The notes beneath the pieces were generated by a model. It was not told the DNA's origin. It saw only the letters and a program-made list of their open reading frames with translations, and searched no databases. Positions 37,901 to 47,862 of a stretch of DNA of 64,000 nucleotides are shown here, one piece after another. Position 1 is the first letter of the stretch, and every line of letters begins with the position of its first letter. The stretch comes from Temnothorax longispinosus (lineage: Eukaryota > Arthropoda > Insecta > Hymenoptera > Formicidae): contig NC_092363.1 in the NCBI RefSeq assembly GCF_030848805.1, positions 2,480,001 to 2,544,000 on the forward strand, written 5' to 3'. Both the position numbers and the translations under genes were made by a program.

Positions 37901-40900
37901 ACACGCACACGCTGCGAGACTCACGAAGCCGTGTGCGCGAACCCTCCCTCCTCGTTTCGTCCCTCGGCCTCGCTCCGGAACACACGAATTTTGCATGCAC
38001 GCGAGTTACCTTGCTTTTCGGTAATTTGACGTATGTCGGCTTGCTTGCTTGCTTGCTCGCTTGTGGCCCTCATAGGGCTAAAATCGTTTCGCGACAAGCC
38101 ACTTCCGACGCGGACCTCTTCCACGGTTTCATTTACAAATGACCATCAACGAAACCGTTGCCACGTTAATTCCTCTTGACAAACTGTCCCGAAGCTGAGA
38201 GTAAAGCTATATATAATCTTGTTTGTCATTTGTAATTATTTTCAACAAGCGTGTATTTGTAAATCATGGAAAGCGTCTTTCATTTATTTTTGTAATAAGC
38301 GTAATTTTTAGATTATTCGCAATCGCGAATATCTCGACAAAGGAACCAAAGAGGGAGGGGGGGAGATGCTGTACAGATTCGCGGAACACAATGCGGCCCC
38401 TTCCTTCTCCCGTCAAATCCCCTTGGCCCCTGCATCTTCGGATGATAAAGTTTAATACGTTCGCGAAATGGACTTTGACCATCGTACAGAATTCATTTCA
38501 GATCTCTCGTGCAAAAATCCTTCAATTATGATTGAAAACTGTTGACACAACGTTGAAATAACAATTTTTAATGGGATGTTTGTCGTTAAAAAACCGTAAT
38601 ATGATTCATCCGCTTGTGTTTCCTGTCCGCGAGAAAACATTATTACTGCGCCATTAATAGTTAACTCGTCAATAATAACGACATTGTAGGCAGCTCGATA
38701 ACGCTGTCGTGTCTGGACTCACGCTTCGCCGGATCGGAACGAAAGGGTAGACGGATCGATTGTAAACATTTCATTATAACGTACGAGCGGAAGTGGGCGG
38801 TAGAACGGACCGGCCGGGGTGGCGGCGGGATAATCCTACGATAATCCGGGAATCATTCTCGGGAATGAATCGCTCTATCGATCCGGGGGTATATAATTGA
38901 AAAAGTTGTTCCTTTGCGCCCCTCCTTCTCCTCTCCCTTCCTTTACCCCCTTCCTTCACCCCTTCCCCCGTGAACGTGCCCGCTGTCCTTCACAGTCGCG
39001 CTCGCCTTTTCCATCCCCCCGCGAAAGCAAGGAGGCAGACTGGTGGTGTAACGACCGCTCGCATTATGGCCATTTTAAATTTCCGGTGGCTCATCATCAA
39101 AACTTGGCAGTCCCTCGATCCATATATTGGATTTTGAGATGACTTCGTTTCGGAGTATTGTCCTTACGGTTAAGCATACAGCGTGTCTCAGAGGTCGCAG
39201 CTGCCGGTAGATTAAATTACTCAGAGATCCCAAGTGCAAGCTCATTTTGCATTCGCTATATTCCTAATTTACAACGTCAAATATTTTAGGAACGGCTGCG
39301 ATATTAAAGCGTTGCTAAAATAAAGTCTATGTAAGATAAATTGAGAAAGGCTGAGGCAAGGCTCTGTATTATGTATCGAATATTAAAAAATACTTATTTT
39401 CAGTACATACTACACGTATTTACATATTTCCAATGTATAAAATAATTGGCCCGTTTTCTATAATGTTTAATGGTGTATCGAAGTTATTGCGTGATTTTTT
39501 TAGACATCGAGTGTGCGATATGTGGAAAGTTGGATTGCTGAGTTGCAGCGACGTGAAGCGGGAACGAAAACGATGCCACGCTGACTGGCATATACGCGAA
39601 ATAAGGTCATTCACAGTTCACTGCAACTCAATTTCAGCGATAGTTACATGGCGGCCAGGCAACGTCGATCCCGAAGGAATAGTCGCTCTTTTCCGGTCAT
39701 TTCGCCTATTTCCGGTCTGACGTGCGTACATGTGTACATGTGTGCGTCATGTGTATGCGCCCGCTTGTGTACACACACGGAAGACTTTCACGTGTACGCG
39801 TACCCCCTCGTCTCGCACGTATCGCGCAGCTTCTTTACCTCGAAGAAACTTGTCAAGGACTATCGTCTGCACGGAAGACCTTTCTATGGCCAAAGACAAG
39901 TTGTTGCGACAAGTATTGGGGGGAAAATTAGAACAATCTGCATTTATTAAATTATTCAGTTTAAACTTTTACGCGTTTTTGCGCGCTATCTCTCTCGCTA
40001 TCAAAAGCCAAATATTGGTCTCCATTTTATTTACCGCTGTATTTTTCCGCGTGCTTTGGGGAAAAGCTGTGGGGATATAATAAAATAACAATGTATTACA
40101 GCACACAATGGCAATTACAACTAGAAACGATGCGCAATAACGAGTGCTATTACCACGACAGAGAGCTTATGTACAATCCGCGATGCGACAAATCGCGGGG
40201 CGCGAAAACGCGTCCATTAAATATCGGCGCCGAGTGTATCGGCGAATCGCGATTTGTCAAATCACCCGCGCGGCAATAACACGCGAATTCAATTACGCGT
40301 TATCGATGTTTTGTTGCGTTGATAAGCCAAGAGGTCGTTAGGCGGGGGTTGCGTTGGCCCGGGTCTGCCTCTTTTTTAAAAACTCTCGTTAAACCGCGTA
40401 ATTAATTCGTGGCGCTTGTGGCGCACGAGACAGATAATTAATTAAACCGCAATATCCCGCCACGGATAAGGGTTTTATTGCCAAATTTATCATGGCGTTT
40501 AAATTCAACGAACTTGCACTTATCGCTCAGAAAACATTAATATAAATGACCTGAAATTCCCAGATAACTACTGATATAGCATCAACATAATTGGATCTCG
40601 GATCATATCGGCCGATATTAATTGGTCTTTGAGGGGTCTCCATCTAAATATTAAATCATCATAATCATTTGTCATTGGCTATATTAGTTAGACTCGTCGA
40701 ATTGATCATTGCTTGTCACGCTATTTTGTTAGAACTTATAAAAAGAATACCATATATATAAACGATACAAGGGTATTATAGCGCCATTTCAGAATTCTTG
40801 ATCTGATGAAGCAATATCGTACGCTCGATACAAGCCGTGATTCAAGCCGAAGAGACCTCGAACTTTATTACACGGATACGTTGCTTTAAAAGTTACTCGA

Positions 40901-41203
40901 GCAGGAAGGTCGGGTTGTCATGGGGGAAATCTAGTGTGCCATCGTAATTCGAAAGCGATTGTCCGAATTTATGAACCCATTAGGCCGCTGCCAGACGTTC
41001 GACTAAAGCCGTTCTTGATTCCTGACGCTATAAAAGCGTCGCGCGCGGGCAATGCCATTTCACCCTCTAGAATACCAGTCGTACGTTGCAAATATAACAT
41101 TGGTGTCTACGCGCGATTGCGCGTGAGGCATCTCCGCGCGCACGCGGTGGAGTTTCATCCTTTCTTTTATTCCTAAAACGAATGCCCTTTGTTTACTTTC
41201 CAG
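34996..41203 (+). other. 6.2-kb teneurin intron
   Basis: Between the membrane-span exon and the stalk exon. It holds the inverted duplication at 37411/38355, a GA-rich tract near 37610-37640, a C-rich/T-rich stretch near 38930-39020 and AT-rich parts (35560-36300, 40480-40800). No additional exon recognised. The 3' end is TTTACTTTCCAG. Confidence 0.85.
37411..38466. repeat. Inverted duplication, ~110-bp arms
   Basis: The arm at about 37411-37530 matches the reverse complement of about 38355-38466. Shared words in order: GCGAACGTATTA, TCATCCGAAG, TTTGACGGGAGAA and TGTTCCGCGAATCT, with substitutions and small gaps between. About 820 bp separate the arms. Neither arm encodes anything recognisable. 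Confidence 0.85.
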
Positions 41204-41323
41204 CAGTGAGCTCTATGCGCCCGATAGACAGCACTAACTGCATTCTGGTTCAAGATATCAAAGCTGTCACTCACGAAAACGCACACATCCACGACTCGAT
41301 ATCCACGCAGATCCCCACAGAAG
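41204..41323 (+). CDS. Ten-a: Teneurin exon: juxtamembrane ectodomain stalk
   Basis: A 120-nt exon with acceptor ACTTTCCAG and donor G/GTAAAT, entering and leaving at codon position 1, so skipping it would keep the frame. It encodes residues 93-132, starting directly outside the membrane with AVSSMRPIDSTNCILVQD and rich in Ser, Thr, His and Ile. I recognise this as the Ten-a stalk; Ten-m has a different sequence in this place. No folded domain is apparent. The single Cys could form an intermolecular bond between stalks, which is speculation. Large flanking introns (6.2 kb upstream, 638 bp downstream) make it a small isolated exon, but phase and sequence both support it. Confidence 0.88.
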
Positions 41324-41961
41324 GTAAATATCGAGCGGTATTAATTTACATCTACTCTGCATGATGTAAATACTCTCGCGTACAGCGTCATACGCTAATT
41401 GCTTTTGGGAAGCGCGAGTGGATGAACGTTTCATCAATATAATATCTTTAGCGAGGACTATATATCGCCGCGCATCCAAATGTCACTCACTGTAAAGATT
41501 TCACACTGTGAGCTGTACCAATTCCGAAAGATAATTGAACAATTGAGGTACATTTGACGCACTTGATATGGAAATAAACCGAGGAATATGGAGCAATAAA
41601 AAGCCACAATAAAAAGATCGTGAGCGTGAGCTCTGCTCGGCTTAAAATAAACGTTTGATAATATTCTTTTTATATCTTTTTCCAAAAATGATACGTTTAA
41701 AAATAAAAATATAATCTTTTTTTCTTAATTGTTCACTCATCAAATTTACACATCATACAGTTTATTATGTTGCAACTGAAATGCACAGGTCGTCGTGCAG
41801 TGCGGTATAAGTCAGACAAATAAGAGACTTTTTCTTTTTTCATAAAAAGATATTACTAAATTTTATGCTAGACAACATTTTATTTGCCTCGCGACTTTCT
41901 TAACGACTTATGCTACTTATGTTATCGAATGTGTCACCATCTTCGCGTCTCTCCCTCGCAG
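41324..41961 (+). other. 638-bp teneurin intron
   Basis: AT-rich towards the right; nothing recognised apart from the splice borders (GTAAAT ... CTCGCAG). Confidence 0.88.
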
Positions 41962-42620
41962 AATCCCTGCCGACGAGCACGGCGGAGCATTCGAGCGCCG
42001 CGGACAGCGCCGGTGATCAGCAGAGCGACCCGCAGATCCAGCAATCGGCGCAGCAATGGCCGGCCGTGCTCGAGCTACAGGCCTACAACGTCGCGCACTC
42101 CGCCGTTATTCAGCCGTATCACTTCTGGAACACGGAGTTCCGCAACAAGCAGCCGGCGTTCATCAGGCTTAACCTGACCCTGCCGTGGGGCGCGAATTTC
42201 GCGGTGTACGGCAGGCGGAACGTCGCGCCCAGCGTCACGCAGTACGATTTCGTGGAGTTCGTCAAGGGTGGCAGGGTGGTCCACAGGCTGAAGAGGGACA
42301 TCACCGCGGAGGCGGTCAGTTTTATGCAGTCCAGCAGCCCGCAGGACGTTCGCGTGGAACGCGCGGCGCAGCCGGCCGCGTCCTATCAACACGTGCTCAT
42401 CAAGAGGACCATTGTGGAGCCGTTGATGGTCAACGTCAGTCTGCTGCAGTACTTCGACACCGGCGACTGGTTCCTGTCCGTGTACAACGACGAGTTGCAG
42501 CCTTACAAGGTTACTCTGGTCGTGACGGAAGCCGAAGGTGTCTCCACCACGTGTCCGAATGACTGCTCCGGACGTGGATCGTGCTACCTCGGCAAGTGCG
42601 ATTGTATAGACGGATATCAG
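41962..42620 (+). CDS. Ten-a: Teneurin exon: membrane-proximal ectodomain and first part of EGF1
   Basis: Encodes residues 133-352. The first ~45 residues are a Ser/Gln/Ala-rich linker (many GD, QQ, PQ). A conserved block follows that is shared by insect teneurins, with the signatures QPYHFWNTEF, YGRRN and GDWFLSVYND, forming a compact region ahead of the EGF repeats. At residues 241-244 (42285-42296) the sequence RLKR, followed by D, fits a proprotein-convertase (furin) consensus. The exon ends in EGF1 (CPNDCSGRGSC...CDCIDGYQ). The acceptor is CTCGCAG and the donor CAG/GTACGT; the exon ends on a whole codon. The open frame runs past the donor for 66 nt before a stop, so the splice is placed from the next exon and the EGF pattern. 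Confidence 0.95.
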
Positions 42621-42703
42621 GTACGTATCTGCGCAATTATTCTGAAATTATCTGACTGTGTATCACCCGAAGAGATAAGAGACTAAGGAGACGAAACTTC
42701 CAG

Positions 42704-42917
42704 GGTGCTGATTGCAGCAAAAGCGTATGCCCAGTTTTGTGTTCTTCTCACGGACAATACGGCGGTGGTATGTGCCACTGCGAGGAGGGCTGGAAGGGCG
42801 CGGAGTGCGACATACCGTTAGGTGACTGCCAAGTTCCTGATTGCAATCAGCATGGCCAGTGCGTCAGAGGATCCTGCGTCTGTAATCCCGGCTGGAAGGG
42901 CGCCTTTTGCGACGAAC
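42704..42917 (+). CDS. Ten-a: Teneurin exon: end of EGF1, EGF2 and EGF3
   Basis: Residues 353-423. The exon begins GADC, which supplies the last Cys of EGF1. EGF2 runs Cys361 to Cys387 and has only five cysteines: the usual third Cys is Tyr371 in the HGQY context. EGF3 runs Cys394 to Cys421 with all six. Each repeat ends in the characteristic GWKG block. An 83-bp intron separates this exon from the one before; the donor is GAAC/GTAAGT. In vertebrate teneurins the odd-cysteine EGF modules 2 and 5 make the disulphides that hold the cis dimer, and the same position is altered here. Confidence 0.95.
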
Positions 42918-43450
42918 GTAAGTTAGCGATAAACTAAAATTTAGAGGCGAGTTATTTGCTTCTAAATTAGGATTTATAATATTTCCTTACGCGGATGTGA
43001 GAAAAAAGGGGGGAAAAAATTGACGATACCGTCGGACCGGTTTGAAAAGATTATCCGAGAACGATTCGCGAGCGATGACGTTGCATTGCAAATGCGCGGC
43101 GCGCGATATCACGACCCATATTTCAGCCTTAAAAACGGCTTAGCGGAAAGTCACGGGTGACGGAAAACGTTTACCTCGAACATCTATTTCTGCCTCGGAT
43201 CGTTATTTCTTCATGTTTGTCACAGCACCATTAATTTTCCCATAATTCAGGCGTACGTCCTGGCCCTCTATCCGGGGAGATTCAAGATATTAGTAATGCA
43301 GAGTCCCCGTCGGTGGAGAACACAGCCCGGCCTGTGTACAACCTATAATTAATGCACGCTGAGTTCTCCAAATTTACATATGGGTCAAGCCATGCCAATT
43401 CGGTGCGACAATTAGTTTCGTATTGTTTCGCGGGAATTTGAATAATACAC

Positions 43451-43470
43451 ACGCGCGCGCGCGCGCGCGC
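43451..43470. repeat. (CG)10 alternating tract
   Basis: Twenty bases of strict CG alternation, flanked by ACAC and ACGC. Such a tract can adopt left-handed DNA. Confidence 0.9.
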
Positions 43471-43863
43471 ACGCACGCGGCACGCAGCTGCGTTCGATAC
43501 GTTATAATTTCGCACACCCCGGAATTTCCGGGGACTGAGTGACGTACGATATAAATGACGAGATTATTCGCCGGGAACGAGACACTTCGTCTCTGACATT
43601 CTCACGGTCCTCGTTAGAGATACGCTCGCCCGTCGCTTTTTCCTAAACGCAGACGAAAACGGTATTAGTTCCACGTCAGTGGAATATGTCAGCTCCAATC
43701 GTAAGAACGATAAATTCGTCGAGCGGAAACGGATTTGCATTAGTCGCGACACGACGGCAAATGAGAACTAACTGGCGAATAAGAATCCGAATCGAGAGAC
43801 AAGTTATTTCTTTTAAAAACTTGCCTTTAAAGACAATTGTGATCTCACTTATATTTTATATAT

Positions 43864-44448
43864 TATCAATTAGTAAGGAAAACGCTATTTATGGTCCGGA
43901 TTGGATGTTGGTGATCTAATAATAATATTGTATGAATTTTATATACTTTTTTCCAAACTTAGTAAACTGCGCGCCGATTTTTTGTCGATCTTTCAAACAC
44001 ACTTAGTTGAAACGGTAAATCTACATATTTGAATCAATAAATAATAATCACTTTAAATTTGGATGCTAATAATCATCCTTATTAAATCACTGTAAAGAAT
44101 TTATTGCGAAAAATATCACCTCAGCCAGAGTTGAAACCTGAAATAAAGTTTACACAGTTATTATTAGAAAAATATAAGGAACAGATATTAACGATTAGGA
44201 CTAAAGGGTCAAGAATAAAGTTGAATGTACGATGAAAAATACAGGCAACAGGAAACAGGGAATAACACAGGCAACATATTTTTAACCTATCGGAAGCCGT
44301 GTATTCCTGTACACCAGCTTTATTCCTGATTTCTTATTTCTAATCGGTAATATCTTATCCTTGTTCCTTATATTTTTCATTGTGCGGGGGCCTTTAGACT
44401 ACCAAAACCTAGTCCGGACCATAAATGGCGTTTTTCTCTCTAATTGAT
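43864..44448. mobile_element. Foldback (MITE-like) element with nested inverted repeats
   Basis: The outer arms 43864-43919 and 44395-44448 are inverted copies (ATTTATGGTCCGG at 43887 against CCGGACCATAAAT at 44414, with further pairing on both sides). The inner arms 44167-44219 and 44320-44377 also pair (AAAAATATAAGGAAC at 44168 against GTTCCTTATATTTTT at 44363). The right arm is continuous, while the left arm is split by about 245 bp (43920-44166), suggesting an insertion into one arm. No coding capacity. Confidence 0.82.
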
Positions 44449-44980
44449 TGTATATCATAACGGTCGTGTTTTTCTAATTATTATTATTGTTTATATCTTA
44501 TATTTTTTTAACGATATGATATATACATTTATTTGTTTTATGCTTCATTTCATGATGCGTTTTATTCAATTTCTGAAAGATTCATTTTCGCCACTTATTC
44601 CGAGTGATCTTTAATTCGTTAAAAACTGCCGTTTCTCTTGTCGTTCACGGCTTAGAAATTGATGTCTCAGCATTTTTACCGAAGAGAGTTCGTTCCGAAG
44701 AAACATTCTGTATGTACCATTAAATACGCTTAATGGTATCATACTTCAACGCCCAATTTACCGCGTTCCGTGTTTCCGCGCGTTTCACGGCGCGGCGGCG
44801 CGCGAACGCACCTGCCAGGTCCTAATAAAAACGAACAAATCTATGATCCCGTTCGATCAACGTCGCGCATACATAATGCAAGAAGAATCCGCCAGGAATT
44901 CCTCTCATCTCTCGCGTCCTGTGTATATACATATAACTAACGCGGCACAGCGAACGCGAACGACGACGCGGCCCGCGACG

Positions 44981-45020
44981 GCGCCGCCGCCGCCGCCACC
45001 GCCGCCACCGCCACCGCCAC
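44981..45020. repeat. CCG / CCACCG repeat
   Basis: Compound GCC and CCACCG repeat of about 40 bp in the intron. Confidence 0.9.
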
Positions 45021-45359
45021 TGCTGCGCCGAGGACGCACTGGAATTAAGTTTCATAATTTCCCCGGGGCAGGTGGGATCCGCGGGAATAATGCAATTGTT
45101 CCGATGCCATAATTTAAAAAGTTGGTCCATTCGTCCACGCCATGGATGCAATCAGCGGCGCCCGGGCGTGACGGGCGAGGGAAGACGGGGGGGGGGCTCT
45201 GATAACTGACGGGGATGCGCCTCACCCCGCGTGAACCGGGGGGGAAGTTTAGCCTTTAGTGAGAGAAGGCGTCCAGGTCGCGCCGAACCGTAAAAACGCG
45301 ATAGTTTCTGATCTAAAGCTATATCGCGCTCGATCCGTTTCTCTCTCGCAAACTTTCAG

Positions 45360-45624
45360 CCGACTGCTCCGACCCGAACTGCAGCGGCCACGGCGCCTGT
45401 GTCTCCGGCAAGTGTTACTGCAAGGCCGGCTGGCAGGGCGAGCGGTGCAATCAGGTCGATCAGCAGGTGTACCAGTGCCTGCCCGGCTGCTCCGATCACG
45501 GCACGTACGACCTCGAATCCGCGGCCTGCGTCTGCGAGGAGCATTGGACCGGGGTCGATTGCTCGCAGCCGAGCTGCGGTCTGGACTGCGGACTTCACGG
45601 ATCCTGCGAGCAGGGCCGCTGCAA
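45360..45624 (+). CDS. Ten-a: Teneurin exon: EGF4, EGF5 and first part of EGF6
   Basis: Residues 424-511, with the last two bases part of codon 512. EGF4 (Cys426-Cys453) has six cysteines in order DCSDPNCSGHGAC...CYC...C. EGF5 (Cys463-Cys491) has only five; Tyr473 (HGTY) replaces the third, as in EGF2. EGF6 begins at Cys496. The acceptor is CTTTCAG; the donor AA/GTCAGT is weaker than its neighbours. It is supported because the next exon supplies exactly CHDDWTGTKC to finish EGF6 in frame. The coding GC content is much higher than in the flanking introns. Confidence 0.94.
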
Positions 45625-46857
45625 GTCAGTATAACACACACACGATGCGCGCAGCACTTGCACGTACACATCGTCCTTTCTATATCGTTGTCCTTTACGG
45701 GCCCTCCGCGGACGTGAATTGCGACCGGGATTCCGGAATTGGGTTACCCGCTGGCGCAACCAACGGTGCACCAGCCAACGGCCGCTCGCTCTCTCTTTCT
45801 CTCTCTTGCCGGGATTGAACGAGGAAAGTGACGCGTGTCTCAATGCCTAGGTCGTTTTTCTCGCGAGGATTAAAGAAATTCCATGCGACCTCGATTTCGT
45901 TTCTCTCTATCCCCCATATGACGCCCGCACCTCCGCGCGAGATCATTGTTTAATGCGGGAGATTTGCGGAATTGTGCGGACGTGACGGCCATTTACGCGG
46001 GCGCTCTCTGTGCTTCATAGAGTGTGACGTGCGAGCTTTTTGCAACTTTTACGACTGGAATAGATTACCGGGTAATGCCGCGTGTCGAAGAGTGAGAAAC
46101 GTCGTAAAGTTTTCAACGGGCGAACGCGCGCGAGGAAGGCACGTCGCGGGGGCATTTAATAGTAATCCGCGCTCGCGCGCGAGAGGGAAAGAGAAAGAGG
46201 AGTAACGTTTTGTCGGGACATTGAAATATTGTGGGATAGATGTGGGCGAAGAATGGCCTAAAAATGAGTAAATTGCTCGCCGGGATCGCGGGCACAAAAG
46301 TTGAGGCTAAAAAGGTGAAAAATTGCGAGAAAAAGGCTCTGTCTTACGAGGCGCCAACTTATCACAACTCGAAGGACCGTCCTCGTCCCTTCCCACTTTC
46401 CTTTGTCAGAATCAAGGACGCGGGAGAGGATCTCCTTTCTCATATTCTAAAGCTGACGCCTCTCGTCTACCACCCCCCCTCCCCCTCTCCCCCGCCGCTT
46501 TCCCCCGTTCCATCCCCGAGAGTTGGCGTAAAAGAGGCTCTAAGTGCAAAAAGTTCCTCACTACGGCAGAACAACTTCGGAACTCGGTTCAAACTCGCAT
46601 TTTTTATTGCAGCCGGTATAAACGGCGAGAAATTATTTTACGTTCGGCGATACCGCCGTTTAACATAACGAATCCTGTTAGAAGCACTTGCGTATCGGGT
46701 ACCCACGAAGTACGATGCGATTAACGTAACAAAATCGTATTATTTCCCTTTATACTCGCTGTTTTTATTTCATAATTCCGATTGTTAAGTGAAAAGTCGT
46801 TTGTGAGTTCGTTTATACGCGCTCTGTAAGATCCGAAGGCACATACCTGGTTTACAG
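45625..46857 (+). other. 1.2-kb teneurin intron
   Basis: CpG-rich first half with a C-rich tract at about 46470-46510. Overlapping open frames on both strands have no domain. Splice borders GTCAGT and TTTACAG. Confidence 0.86.
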
Positions 46858-46988
46858 ATGCCACGATGACTGGACCGGCACGAAATGCGATCAAAAACCG
46901 TGCGACTCGCGTTGCGCCGAGCATGGCCAGTGCAAGAATGGGACCTGCGTATGCAGCCAAGGGTGGAACGGAAGGCACTGCACATTAC
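46858..46988 (+). CDS. Ten-a: Teneurin exon: end of EGF6 and EGF7
   Basis: Residues 512-555. It finishes EGF6 with CHDDWTGTKC and carries the whole of EGF7 (Cys527-Cys553, six cysteines, CAEHGQCKNGTCVCSQGW). The acceptor is GTTTACAG. Two GTs lie close together at the 3' end (46989 and 46993); only the first keeps the phase needed by EGF8, so it is chosen. The boundary between EGF7 and EGF8 is the place where vertebrate teneurins insert a short alternatively spliced peptide (site A), but I see no candidate extra exon in the 177-bp intron that follows. Confidence 0.94.
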
Positions 46989-47165
46989 GTACGTATAAAA
47001 CAGGAGATTATATTCGCGTAATAAATTCGGTGCTTTACCTTGCTCGAGCATATATTTTTCGCCGTCGATAATAAGTTTCCCGATATACGAGACGGCGTAA
47101 TATCATTTTTCAATAATCGATTAGTCGACTGCAATTATTGAAAATGGTTTTTCTCTCTTTAATAG

Positions 47166-47312
47166 CCGGATGCGAGAATGGATGCAGCCGCCACGGATTG
47201 TGCACCCTGCAGGACGGCGAATACAGTTGCGAATGTTCGACCGGGTGGGCCGGTAGAGATTGCAGCATACGACTCGAATTGGAATGTAATGATTACGTTG
47301 ACAATGACGAAG
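47166..47312 (+). CDS. Ten-a: Teneurin exon: EGF8 and start of the Cys-rich segment
   Basis: Residues 556-604. EGF8 (Cys558-Cys588) is the longest repeat, with GCENGCSRHGLC, then LQDGEYSCECSTGW and a final RDC. The following segment (LELECNDYVDNDE) opens the short Cys-rich region between the EGF repeats and the TTR-like domain. The acidic run DNDE continues as DG in the next exon, giving a DxDxDG calcium-loop-like motif split by the intron. The acceptor is CTTTAATAG and the donor G/GTGAGT; both agree in phase with their partners. Confidence 0.95.
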
Positions 47313-47654
47313 GTGAGTCCTCAAAGTAACCCGGCATTAAATCAACGTTGATTAATGAAATACTATTGCTCATCTGTATCTAATGGATATTATTCTTGCG
47401 AAGTCGGGCAAAAGGGGGAATTTACTGAGATAGTATTGTTATACGGCAGTAAAATATTAATTGCGTTCAACGTAGAGTTAAAATGTAACACAGCGTGAAT
47501 ACAAAATGCCAAATCACAATTTCGATTATTCTTATCTAATCTTCAAGCTTATAAAAATATAAAGATGCAAAGAGAAAAGGCTCGTCGGAAAAAATAGAAT
47601 CTCATTGAGCGCGAAACGCGTTGAAGAGGATATCTAATAGATTGTCTTTCTCAG
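47313..47654 (+). other. 342-bp teneurin intron
   Basis: AT-rich; only the splice borders are evident. Confidence 0.9.
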
Positions 47655-47862
47655 ATGGCATGATGGACTGCTCTGACAGCGAGTGCTGCTCGCACGAAAC
47701 TTGTTCAGAACATATCATGTGCCTTGCTAGTAATAATCCCGTGGACGTTCTCCTTCGAAAACAACCGCCCAGCGTCACAGCGTCCTTCTATCAGCGGGTG
47801 AAGTTCCTCGTCGAGGAGAACAGCGTACAGAGCTACGCCCACATGGACGAGTACACGGAAAG
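47655..47862 (+). CDS. Ten-a: Teneurin exon: Cys-rich segment and linker to TTR-like domain
   Basis: Residues 605-673. It begins DGMMDCSDSECCSHETC, completing the acidic calcium-loop-like motif and a six-cysteine cluster ending at Cys627. The conserved family block NPVDVLLRKQPPSVTASFY then appears, followed by QRVKFLVEENSVQSYAHMDEY. The acceptor is TTTCTCAG and the donor AG/GTAAGA; the exon stops after two bases of codon 674. The partner must supply one base first. The nearest large exon with a fitting start is 8.5 kb away, and the 27-nt microexon at 51685 lies between. Confidence 0.94.

Larger units (their letters stand above)
42918..45359 (+). other. 2.4-kb teneurin intron
   Basis: Contains the (CG)n tract at 43451, the foldback element at 43864-44448 and a CCG/CCACCG repeat at 44981-45020. 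No exon recognised. A G-rich run lies at about 45188-45197. Confidence 0.88.

Noticed and set aside
42075..42392. Antisense open frames over the exon at 41962-42620
   Set aside because: Mirror frames of a GC-rich coding exon; the plus strand encodes a conserved teneurin block.
46993..46994. Second GT four bases after the donor of the EGF7 exon
   Set aside because: Using it would change the phase and lose the EGF8 reading frame.
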